Shown: piece by piece, positions 1 to 7,905 of the stretch
Position numbering within the stretch: the first letter of the stretch is position 1
How the letters are laid out: each line of letters opens with the position of its first letter
Assembly: GCA_046483125.1 (NCBI GenBank)
Contig: JAWODU010000081.1
Span: forward strand, 1-12,096
DNA: 12,096 bases
Source: JAWODU01 sp046483125
GTDB lineage: Bacteria > Verrucomicrobiota > Kiritimatiellia > UBA8416 > JAWODU01
Reading direction: 5' to 3'
Translations under genes and position numbers: made by a program
The notes under the pieces: generated by a model
The model's database searches: none
The model's input: the letters and a program-made list of their open reading frames with translations, nothing else
Told to the model about the DNA's origin: nothing

Positions 1-536
1 GTTTGCCCCATCCAGCGCCACAGGCCGTACATTCCCCACGTTACCAGGCAGACATTTGCCGAATGGGCAAGGGGATAACCCGAATAGAAAAAGAATGTTA
101 GGTTCACGCACATTGCAGTGAGGGCAAGCAAGGCCGCGCCGTCGGACATCCAGAGACGGAAAAGCAGGAAAGCTGCGATTACCGTAAGCATTGCCGCCAC
201 GGGGCTCACCAGGAAAAGTCCGTTATCGCCGAATAACCAGTAGAAAGGGGCCATCAGCAGAGGATAGCCGGGCGCGAACTTGGCGGTTATTCTGCCTTCA
301 ACGGTTTCCACCCAGGGATGCTGTTGATACAGGAACGGAGTGTCGGTTGTTACCGCGACGGGATCGAAGCGCGCCATCTGTTTGGCCAGGAAGAAGTACG
401 CGTCCAGGTCGGACTCGGAATGTCCCGGTACGAAGTTGCGTACCCTGTATATTCCGAAGACGCATACAATTAGAACCAGGACGGCGTAAGGCCAATACGC
501 GGTAATACGTTTCAGGGTTTTGCCGTCTATTCTCAT
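1..536 (-). CDS. GT-C-like integral membrane glycosyltransferase (partial, C-terminus off the left edge)
   Basis: The minus strand is open from an ATG at 536 to the window edge, giving 178 residues with no stop. A short basic N-terminus (MRIDGKTLKR) leads into a hydrophobic segment at about 14-32. An acidic loop follows (SESDLDAYFFLAK, about 40-52), in the place where GT-C enzymes of the PMT/ArnT type carry their catalytic acidic residues. Next comes KFAPGYPLLMAPFYWLFG (about 86-103), resembling the PPGYPLLLA motif of that superfamily, then more hydrophobic segments at about 105-127 and 133-150. The family moves a sugar from a polyprenyl-phosphate donor to an acceptor at the outer face of the inner membrane; substrate and acceptor cannot be told here. 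The ATG overlaps the nth stop codon (ATGA), so it is the last visible gene of the pyrF-nth operon. There is no strong Shine-Dalgarno sequence, consistent with translational coupling. The GT-C assignment is by motif likeness and is moderate. Confidence 0.65.
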   Translation of the reverse strand, partial: MRIDGKTLKRITAYWPYAVLVLIVCVFGIYRVRNFVPGHSESDLDAYFFLAKQMARFDPVAVTTDTPFLYQQHPWVETVEGRITAKFAPGYPLLMAPFYWLFGDNGLFLVSPVAAMLTVIAAFLLFRLWMSDGAALLALTAMCVNLTFFFYSGYPLAHSANVCLVTWGMYGLWRWMGQ

Positions 537-1201
537 TGTCTGGTCCGGCTGTCCTTGCCGACTCCGACTCTACTGCAATAGCGATACAGGCGGCATTCGC
601 TGCATTTGGGGATTCCGGGAGTGCAGATTGTCTGTCCATAGGAAACCAGGCAGGCATTCCATGTCTTCCAGTAACGTACGGGGAGAATTTCTCTCAATAC
701 GTTTTCAGTCTCCAGGGGGGTGCGGGTTTTGAGGAGCCCGAGCCTGTTGCAGATCCGGTGGACATGCACGTCCACGCAGACCGCAGGCTTTCCGAAAGCG
801 GCGGTCATAACGAGATTTGCGGTCTTGCGGCCAACGCCGGGGAGTGAACAGAGATCGTCTATACGGGCCGGAATCTTTCCATTGAACCTTTTTCTGAGTA
901 TTCTGTCCATGGATCTGAGGTGTTTTGCCTTTGTGCGGTAGAAACCCACTGGATAGATAAGCGTCCTGAGCCTGGCTTCCGAAAGACGTGAGAGTTCCCG
1001 CGGTGTTTTCACGACCCTGAAAAGCCTCTCGCACGCCGCGCTCGTGGTTTCATCCTTCGTGCGTGAACTCAGGATTGTCGCTACCAGTACCCTGAACGGA
1101 TCTCCTTTGCTTCTGGATGCCAGTTTCGTTACCGGAGCGTGCCGCTGATCGTATTCCTTTTTGAGTATTCTGTGAACAGAGGGAAGGCTGGAGGGATTCA
1201 T
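533..1201 (-). CDS. nth: Endonuclease III (DNA glycosylase/AP lyase)
   Basis: This 222-residue protein matches the usual Nth size (about 210-220). Endonuclease III removes oxidised pyrimidines and nicks the resulting abasic site in base excision repair. The helix-hairpin-helix LPGVGRKTAN lies at 120-129 and contains the expected catalytic Lys126. The catalytic Asp is Asp144 in VDVHVHRICNRLGL. The C-terminal [4Fe-4S] cluster loop is intact: Cys193, Cys200, Cys203 and Cys209, spaced C-x6-C-x2-C-x5-C. The segment that reads LSAQ in the E. coli enzyme is LSSRTKD here (44-50), a variant I also associate with other bacterial and archaeal Nth proteins, so it is not a sign of inactivity. The ATG overlaps the pyrF stop, and the TGA overlaps the next gene's ATG. 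Translation is probably coupled in a pyrF-nth-glycosyltransferase transcript. Confidence 0.95.
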   Translation of the reverse strand: MNPSSLPSVHRILKKEYDQRHAPVTKLASRSKGDPFRVLVATILSSRTKDETTSAACERLFRVVKTPRELSRLSEARLRTLIYPVGFYRTKAKHLRSMDRILRKRFNGKIPARIDDLCSLPGVGRKTANLVMTAAFGKPAVCVDVHVHRICNRLGLLKTRTPLETENVLREILPVRYWKTWNACLVSYGQTICTPGIPKCSECRLYRYCSRVGVGKDSRTRQ

Positions 1202-1917
1202 TTCGAGCCCCGGTCTGCCGTTGCCGAGGCGATCTCCGCCAGGACGCGTTCGGCTGCCGCGCGCGGATTTTCCGCCTGGAGTATCGGGCGGCCGACAACC
1301 AGCAGATTCGCTCCTGCACGTACCGCTTCAGCGGGAGTAACCACGCGCTTCTGGTCGCCCGCGGGAGAGCCGGAAGGCCTGATTCCGGGAGTGACAATAA
1401 GCGCGTCCGGGCCCAGTTCTGATCTGAACAAAGCGGTTTCCTTTGCGGAGCACACTACCCCGTCAATACCTTCTTCAACAGCCAGCCGCGCCAGCGCCAT
1501 GGCGTGCTGCTCTGTTTTTCCCGATATCCCCATGCAGGCGAGATCGTTGTCGTCCAGGCTTGTCAGAAGCGTTACCGCCGCGATCCTGGGAGCCGAGGAG
1601 CCGTGCCGCCGTGCCGCGTTTGCCGCGGCTTCAAGCATTGCCCGGCCGCCGGACGCGTGAACAGTTATAAGTGAGACTCCCAGGCAACTGAGACGGTCGA
1701 CAGCGCGTGAGACGGTGCGGGGGATATCGTGCAGTTTGAGGTCCAGAAAGATGTTTTTGCCCCTGGATTTGAGCGCTTTGAGGCAGTCCGGTCCCGCGGC
1801 CGAGAACAGTTCCAGCCCCACCTTGTACCAGGCTGTTTCTTCCGGCAGGGCGTCAAGAACAGGGGCGATCTCTTCGGAAACGGGGATATCCAGCGCGATT
1901 ACCAGATCGGGCTTCAT
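1198..1917 (-). CDS. pyrF: Orotidine-5'-phosphate decarboxylase
   Basis: This 239-residue protein is the normal length for the short bacterial OMP decarboxylase. The enzyme converts OMP to UMP, the last step of de novo pyrimidine synthesis, in the cytoplasm. Visible active-site elements are Asp10 (VIALD), Lys32 (YKVGLELF), the DxKxxD signature in FLDLKLHDIPRTV (Asp59, Lys61, Asp64), and the phosphate-binding TPGIRP (176-181) and VVGRPI (207-212). The start is fixed from above by an in-frame TAA only four codons upstream of the ATG. The best purine-rich sequence, GGAGGAA, sits about 18 bases before the ATG, farther than usual, so the ribosome-binding arrangement is atypical. It is the first gene of a three-gene minus-strand operon, divergent from the rRNA operon. 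Its TGA overlaps the nth ATG. Confidence 0.95.
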   Translation of the reverse strand: MKPDLVIALDIPVSEEIAPVLDALPEETAWYKVGLELFSAAGPDCLKALKSRGKNIFLDLKLHDIPRTVSRAVDRLSCLGVSLITVHASGGRAMLEAAANAARRHGSSAPRIAAVTLLTSLDDNDLACMGISGKTEQHAMALARLAVEEGIDGVVCSAKETALFRSELGPDALIVTPGIRPSGSPAGDQKRVVTPAEAVRAGANLLVVGRPILQAENPRAAAERVLAEIASATADRGSK

Positions 1918-2080
1918 AGCAGTCGGTTATCAGGTTTCCTCCTTCCTTGCCGAATAATAGCCGCGGCGGTGCCCGTGTATCAAGGCCAATAACCACCGGC
2001 CCCGTCTTCGCCCCGCTTCCTCGGAACTGCGCCGAGGCAAACACCCTCCATCGGTTATCTCTAACCCACCCCTCCTGAAG
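1918..2080. other. Non-coding stretch upstream of pyrF
   Basis: I find no credible gene here. Read on the minus strand it would be the 5' leader of the pyrF operon. It contains small inverted repeats: CCTCGG/CCGAGG at 2019-2024 and 2032-2037 (7-base loop), and GGTTA/TAACC at 2053-2057 and 2062-2066 (4-base loop). None is followed by a T-run, so no terminator or attenuator is supported. I could not identify a convincing minus-strand promoter. The GGAGGAA sequence around 1936-1942, minus strand, is the nearest Shine-Dalgarno-like motif for pyrF. Confidence 0.5.
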
Positions 2081-2141
2081 GCCGAAAAAAAATATTGCAA
2101 AGGGGTTGACAAAGGAAATGCATAGTGCTATTTTCCGTTCT
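2081..2141 (+). promoter_or_regulatory. rRNA operon promoter (sigma70-type with UP-like element)
   Basis: TTGACA at 2106-2111 is followed after exactly 17 bases by TATTTT at 2129-2134, placing the start site near 2141. The bases just upstream (2084-2100) are an A-rich tract, CGAAAAAAAATATTGCAA, lying at about -40 to -60, where rRNA UP elements bind the RNA polymerase alpha subunits. The site lies about 230 bases before 16S, a normal distance. A hairpin, ACTACTG/CAGTAGT (2143-2149 and 2157-2163), lies at the very start of the predicted transcript. Confidence 0.8.
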
Positions 2142-2371
2142 GACTACTGAAGAAAGCAGTAGTAGCCGTTAATGCCCGTTGCTTCTTCGACTTGCTTTGA
2201 AGAGCCCGAAGGAGGAAGGGGTTTTTTGTGGCTTGAAAGTTCTTTGACAACAGAATGGCTCGTTTTTGACGCTTCAAATCGGAAGCGGTGTGATTCGTCA
2301 TCACATACTTATGCCGGGGTTAAACTTGCAGAAAAGATTGAGCCGTTGAAAGACGGAGCAGTCTTGCGATT
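2142..2371 (+). other. rRNA operon leader
   Basis: This transcribed spacer lies between the predicted start site and 16S. It holds a boxA-like site (2239-2251) and a 5' terminal hairpin (2143-2163). GCGATT at 2366-2371, immediately before 16S, can pair with AATCGC at 4000-4005 after it, a short candidate for the base of the pre-16S processing stem. An open frame at 2172-2387 runs into 16S and has no coding character. Confidence 0.6.
2239..2251 (+). promoter_or_regulatory. boxA-like antitermination site in rRNA leader
   Basis: GTTCTTTGACAAC resembles the bacterial rRNA boxA (E. coli TGCTCTTTAACAA), which recruits NusB/NusE to the transcribing polymerase. The nearly identical GTTCTTTGACAAT occurs before 23S at 4572-4584. 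This matches the leader-plus-spacer placement of boxA in E. coli rRNA operons. The embedded TTGACA has no matching -10 box, so I prefer boxA to a second promoter. Confidence 0.65.
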
Positions 2372-3959
<1,588 letters not shown>

Positions 3960-4153
3960 CTAAGGAGTATTCCCCGATAAAAAACATCGGGGATAGGTCA
4001 ATCGCCTGAGGGCGCCGGAGCTTATGCGAAGGCGGATGGCGAGGGAGGCGGCGAAAGCCGCCGAAGGCGTAAGTAGACTGAATCGCACCGGTTCCGGTTT
4101 CGAAACGTTTAAAGACGGCCAGTCTGTCGCGGTTGGCGGCAGGAGTTCGACAC
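3960..4153 (+). other. Internal transcribed spacer, 16S to tRNA-Ala
   Basis: This spacer of 194 bases has no coding signal. A hairpin CCCCGAT/ATCGGGG (3972-3978 and 3986-3992, A-rich 7-base loop) follows 16S directly. A second, larger structure closes with CTTATG/CGTAAG (4021-4026 and 4068-4073) and has GGCGGC-GAAA-GCCGCC (4047-4062) at its tip. These are probably processing structures in the precursor RNA. Confidence 0.6.
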
Positions 4154-4229
4154 GGGGGCATAGCTCAGTCGGCAGAGCACGAGCTTTGCAAGCTCGGGGT
4201 CACCGGTTCGAACCCGGTTGCCTCCACCA
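4154..4229 (+). tRNA. tRNA-Ala (TGC)
   Basis: This 76-base cloverleaf has encoded CCA. The acceptor GGGGGCA pairs with TGCCTCC and includes the G3:U70 wobble that identifies alanine tRNAs. The D arm begins TAGCTCAGTCGG. The anticodon stem CGAGC/GCTCG holds loop TTTGCAA with anticodon TGC, and the T arm contains GGTTCGAACC. It precedes tRNA-Ile, the reverse of the E. coli spacer order (Ile then Ala). Confidence 0.97.
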
Positions 4230-4361
4230 GGCTTCATCCGCAGAGAAGCGGAGTACGCAGTCTGGTGCGGCATAGTGAGCGAAGCGAGCTGACGAAGCCG
4301 GGCCACTGGGTGTTCGTTGCGAACTACGCCCGGGCAAACGATGCCCGGCGTTGAGTATTTC
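4230..4361 (+). repeat. Structured spacer between tRNA-Ala and tRNA-Ile
   Basis: Immediately after the tRNA-Ala CCA, GGCTTC (4230-4235) can pair with GAAGCC (4294-4299). Inside lie a small hairpin CCGC/GCGG (4238-4251) and a REP-like sequence, GTGAGCGAAGCGAGCTGAC. A further hairpin CCGGGC/GCCCGG lies at 4330-4335 and 4343-4348. There is no coding signal. The first unit looks like an extragenic palindromic element set against the tRNA 3' end, but copies elsewhere in the genome would be needed to prove that. Confidence 0.45.
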
Positions 4362-4438
4362 GGGCGTGTAGCTCAGTTGGTTAGAGCGCGTCCCTGATAA
4401 GGACGAGGTCCCTGGTTCGAGACCAGGCACGCCCACCA
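4362..4438 (+). tRNA. tRNA-Ile (GAT)
   Basis: This 77-base cloverleaf has encoded CCA. The acceptor GGGCGTG pairs with CACGCCC. The D arm is GTAGCTCAGTTGGTTAGAGC, the anticodon loop CTGATAA has anticodon GAT, and the T arm contains GGTTCGAGACC. It lies in the rRNA spacer 132 bases after tRNA-Ala. Confidence 0.97.
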
Positions 4439-4518
4439 GCCTTCGCCGAGGCTACGGCGGGCAGGCCGGTTAAGATGCTTTGTTACCAGGGCTGGGGCAA
4501 GGTTGAGCATCGGGCAGG

Positions 4519-4538
4519 GATCAAGGTTAACCTTGATC
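4519..4538 (+). repeat. 20-base perfect palindrome in the spacer
   Basis: GATCAAGGTTAACCTTGATC equals its own reverse complement. Flanking bases extend the inverted repeat to about 26 bases with one G-T pair (4516-4541). As RNA it would be a nearly loopless hairpin; as DNA it has the symmetry of a dimeric protein site. Its function is unknown. Confidence 0.8.
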
Positions 4539-4571
4539 CTTGAACGATTTTGAACCTTGAACGGTTCTTTT

Positions 4572-4584
4572 GTTCTTTGACAAT
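4572..4584 (+). promoter_or_regulatory. boxA-like site before 23S
   Basis: GTTCTTTGACAAT shares its first 12 bases with the leader site at 2239-2251. It occupies the position of the spacer boxA of E. coli rRNA operons, where antitermination factors reload before 23S is transcribed. Confidence 0.65.
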
Positions 4585-4891
4585 TGATATAGAGAAGGGT
4601 AGGCAATTCATCCATCTGCTCTGCGGAGTATGATGGATAGCCGAGAGTGAATATACTTTTGCGGCCAAGTGCATAAGGGTGCATGGTGGATGCCTTGGTA
4701 CCAGTAGGCGAGGAAGGACGTGGTAAGCTGCGATAAGCCTCGGGTAGCGGCAAACACGCTTTGATCCGGGGATTTCCGAATGGGGAAACCCGGCTCCGGT
4801 AATGCGGAGTCATTCCGTACTGAATACATAGGTGCGGAAAGCGACACCAGGGGAAGTGAAACATCTCAGTACCCTGAGGAAAAGAAAACAA

Positions 4892-4907
4892 TCCGTCAAT
4901 TGACGGA
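4892..4907 (+). repeat. Palindromic rRNA hairpin element, copy 2 (23S, near E. coli 228)
   Basis: TCCGTCAATTGACGGA is a perfect 16-base palindrome. It lies between GAAACATCT (E. coli 194) and AGTAGTGGCG (E. coli 241). E. coli reads TCAACCGAGATTCC there, so this interval has about 13 net extra bases, close to the length of the element. This copy looks like an insertion and not just a changed loop. Confidence 0.85.
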
Positions 4908-5252
4908 CCATTCCGTGAGTAGTGGCGAGCGAAAGCGGATCAGCCCAAACCCCGGTGCTTGCACCGGGGGGTTGCGGGACCTCAATACGGTACTTCGTAG
5001 AATAGTTGAACGGTCTGGAAAGTCCGACCATAGACGGTGATAGTCCGGTAGGCGAAATTCGAAGAAGGCCTCGAGGTATCCCAAGTAAAGCGGGGCACGT
5101 GAAACCCTGCTTGAACCCGGGGGGCCCACCCCCCAAGGCTAAATACTAACTGGTGACCGATAGTGAACTAGTACCGCGAGGGAAAGGTGAAAAGAACCCC
5201 TGTTAGGGGAGTGAAACAGTACCTGAAATCATGTACCTACAAGCTGTGGGAG

Positions 5253-5268
5253 TCCGTCAACTGACGGA
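5253..5268 (+). repeat. Palindromic rRNA hairpin element, copy 3 (23S helix 25)
   Basis: TCCGTCAACTGACGGA forms stem TCCGTC/GACGGA with loop AACT. It replaces the 14-base E. coli tip CACGCTTAGGCGTG with almost no change in length. Helix 25 is a known site of 23S intervening sequences in other bacteria. Confidence 0.85.
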
Positions 5269-5324
5269 TGACCGCTTGCCTTTTGCATAATGAGCCCGTG
5301 AGTTACAGTGTGTGGCAAGGTTAA

Positions 5325-5340
5325 TCCGTCGACTGACGGG
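5325..5340 (+). repeat. Palindromic rRNA hairpin element, copy 4 (23S, near E. coli 610)
   Basis: TCCGTCGACTGACGGG has the same stem except for a final G (terminal T-G wobble) and loop GACT. It takes the place of E. coli ACCGAATAGGGG between AAGGTTA and AGCCGAAG, adding about 9 bases. Confidence 0.85.
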
Positions 5341-5378
5341 GGAGCCGAAGCGAAAGCGAGTGCGAAATGTGCGCAATG

Positions 5379-5405
5379 CCCTCAGTAGCCTTGTGCGAAT
5401 GAGGG
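5379..5405 (+). repeat. 23S expansion hairpin
   Basis: CCCTCA (5379-5384) pairs with TGAGGG (5400-5405) around a 15-base loop. The surrounding segment, between AGCCGAAG and TAGACCCG, is about 31 bases longer than in E. coli, so this is a lineage-specific expansion of the helix near E. coli 640-655. It is unrelated in sequence to the TCCGTC elements. Confidence 0.6.
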
Positions 5406-6711
5406 TCCGAGTCGCATGCTGTAGACCCGAAGCCGAGTGAGCTACCCATGGCCAGGCTGAAGCTTCTGTAACAGGAAGTGGAGGGCCGAACCAGTGGATG
5501 TTGAAAAATCCTTGGATGAGCTGTGGGTTGGAGTGAAAGGCTTACCAAACTCGGTGATAGCTGGTTCTCCTCGAAATAGCTTGAGGGTTAGCCTGCACGA
5601 ATGCTCGGGACGGAGGTAGAGCACTGAATGGTATAGGGTCCCTACCAGGATGCCGACACCAACCAAACTCCGAATGCCGTCCCAGTCACGTGCGGAGTCA
5701 GACCGTGGGGGATAAGCTTCACGGTCGAAAGGGAAACAGCCCAGACCGCCGGCTAAGGCCCCTAAAGCAGGTTTAGTGACTAAGGATGTGGAATTGCATA
5801 GACAGCTAGGATGTTGGCTTAGAGGCAGCCATCATTTAAACAGTGCGTAACAGCTGACTAGTCGAGTGATTCCGCGCCGAAAATGATCGGGACTGAAATC
5901 TGCTGCCGAAGCTGCGGATGTTCCGGCCTCTTCGGAGAGTCGGGATGTGGTAGAGGAGCGTTGTATCCGGGTTGAAGCGGAAGGGTAACCGACCGTGGAC
6001 TGGATAGAAGTGATTATGCGGGCATGAGTAACGAAAATCCCGATGAGAATTCGGGACGCCGAAATCCCAAGGTTTCCTGGGCAAGGTTCGTCCTCCCAGG
6101 GTTAGTCGGCCCCTAAGCCGAGGCCGAAAGGCGTAGGCGATGGGCAACAGGTTTAATATTCCTGTACTGCCTGCCCGGCATTTGAGCAATGGAGTGACGC
6201 AAGAGGCTAGGTCGGCCACCGATTGGAAGTGGTGGTCCAAACCCGTAGAGGTGTTGCGGCAGGCAAATCCGCCGCGGCGTTAACTTGAAAGGTGATGGGA
6301 CGTCGAGCCCTCGGGTGAGACGGATCGATTGACGCCATGTTGCCAAGAAAAACTTCTAGCGAGCCGGGCGAGCAACCGTACCTAAACCGACACAGGTGGG
6401 ATGGTTGAAAATACTAAGGCGCGCGAGAGAAACCTCGTTAAGGAACTCGGCAATCTAGCCCCGTAACTTCGGAAGAAGGGGTCCTTTCAGGTGCCGGCGT
6501 TCGCATCCCGCGGACAAAGGTAACTGGGAGGCGCAGTGAAACGGCCCAGGCGACTGTTTACCAAAAACATAGCACTCTGCTAACTCGCAAGAGGATGTAT
6601 AGAGTGTGACGCGTGACCAATGCCGAAAGGTTAAGGTAAGGGGTTCCCCCCCGCTTCGGCGGGGATCGCTCCGAACCGAAGCCCCGGTGAATGTCGGCTG
6701 TAACTATAACA

Positions 6712-6762
<51 letters not shown>

Positions 6763-6839
6763 GTGTAACGATCTGGGCGCTGTCTCAACGAGGATCTCGG
6801 TGAAATTGTAGTTCCGGTGAAGATGCCGGATACCCGCAG

Positions 6840-6873
<34 letters not shown>

Positions 6874-7280
6874 TCTGATATTGGTGTTTGGTCTGACATG
6901 TGTAGCATAGCTGGGAGACTTTGATGTCGCTTCGTCAGGAGCGGCGGAGTCATCAGTGAAATACCAGCCTTGTCAGGTTAGATGTCTAACCTCATTCCGT
7001 GAATCCGGACGGGGGACAGTTTCAGAGGGTCAGTTTGACTGGGGCGGTTTCCTCCCAAATTGTAACGGAGGAGCTCGAAGGTCCCCTCAGCATGGTCGGC
7101 AATCATGCGTAGAGCGCAATGGTAGACAGGGGGCTTAACTGCGAGACCGACAGGTCGAGCAGATGCGAAAGCAGGACATAGTGATCCGGTGGTTGCTAGT
7201 GGTAGCGCCATCGCTCATCGGACAAAAGGTACTCCGGGGATAACAGGCTTATCGCGCCCGAGCGTCCATAGCGGCGGCGC

Positions 7281-7339
<59 letters not shown>

Positions 7340-7352
7340 TGGCTGTTCGCCA

Positions 7353-7404
<52 letters not shown>

Positions 7405-7583
7405 TATCCACTGTGGGCGCAGGAAATTTGAGGAGAGCATTCTCCAGTACGAGAGGACCGAGAATGGCGTACCTCTGGTGTCCCAGTTGTTCCGCCAGGA
7501 GCATTGCTGGGTAGCTATGTACGGAAAGGATAAGCGCTGAAATCATCTAAGCGCCAAGCCTCCTCCAAGACCAGATTTCCCTT

Positions 7584-7599
7584 TCCGTCGAAAGACGGA
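7584..7599 (+). repeat. Palindromic rRNA hairpin element, copy 5 (23S helix 97 region)
   Basis: TCCGTCGAAAGACGGA carries the same 6-bp stem with a GAAA tetraloop. It caps the hairpin that in E. coli reads GACCCTTTAAGGGTC, before CTGAAGG. Length is unchanged relative to E. coli, so this copy might be ordinary helix drift, but the stem sequence is identical to the others. Confidence 0.8.
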
Positions 7600-7699
7600 T
7601 CTGAAGGCAGGTTGAAGACTACGACCTTGATAGGCTGGAAGTGTAAGTTCGGCAACGGATTCAGCTGACCAGTACTAATTAGCCGTGAGGCTTGGCCGC

Positions 7700-7781
7700 A
7701 TTCTCATTTTCGATGTAAATCATCGAAATGGAATTCACGACTTCGGCAGATTTGTTTACCCGACTCTGTATTATAACGATT
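7700..7781 (+). other. 23S-5S spacer
   Basis: This 82-base spacer has no tRNA. A hairpin TTTCGATG/CATCGAAA (7708-7715 and 7721-7728) is followed by ATTCAC (7733-7738) and TCGGC (7743-7747). These can pair with GTGAAT and GCCGA upstream of 23S, closing the proposed 23S processing stem. Confidence 0.55.
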
Positions 7782-7900
7782 TTCCCGGTGACCATGGCGA
7801 GGAGGTAACACCCGTTTCCATTCCGAACACGGCCGTGAAGGGCCTCAGCGGCGATGGTACTGTCACAGTCGGTGGCGGGAGAGTAGCACGTTGCCGGGAT
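7782..7900 (+). rRNA. rrf: 5S ribosomal RNA
   Basis: This RNA of about 119 bases has terminal helix TCCCGGTG (7783-7790) pairing with TTGCCGGGA (7891-7899), including G-U pairs. The internal landmarks CCATTCCGAACAC near 7818, GCGATGGTACTGT near 7851 and GGGAGAGTAGCACG near 7877 match the 5S consensus. It is the last gene of the operon. Confidence 0.95.
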
Positions 7901-7905
7901 TAATT

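Larger units (their letters stand above)
4439..4662 (+). other. Internal transcribed spacer, tRNA-Ile to 23S
   Basis: No gene is visible. The spacer holds a 20-base perfect palindrome (4519-4538), two copies of CCTTGAACG (4538-4546 and 4555-4563), a hairpin GAACC/GGTTC (4552-4556 and 4563-4567), a boxA-like site (4572-4584), and a hairpin ATCCATC/GATGGAT around 4610-4638. GCCGA (4640-4644) and GTGAAT (4647-4652) can pair with TCGGC (7743-7747) and ATTCAC (7733-7738) after 23S. These would form a plausible RNase III-type processing stem for the 23S precursor. Confidence 0.6.

Noticed and set aside
2019..2066. An attenuator or small RNA in the pyrF leader
   Set aside because: The hairpins are short, there is no T-run, and no known RNA family pattern was recognised.
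1930..2112. A 60-codon minus-strand frame starting with TTG upstream of pyrF
   Set aside because: It overlaps the rRNA promoter and UP element, has an Arg-rich composition like frame noise, and has no ribosome-binding site or recognisable motif.
2244..2272. TTGACA at 2244 as a second rRNA promoter
   Set aside because: No -10-like hexamer lies 16-18 bases downstream, and the same TTCTTTGACAA sequence before 23S indicates boxA.
5253..5268. A helix 25 intervening sequence in 23S
   Set aside because: The tip is only about 2 bases longer than in E. coli, so nothing the size of an intervening sequence is inserted; only the tip sequence is replaced by the palindromic element.
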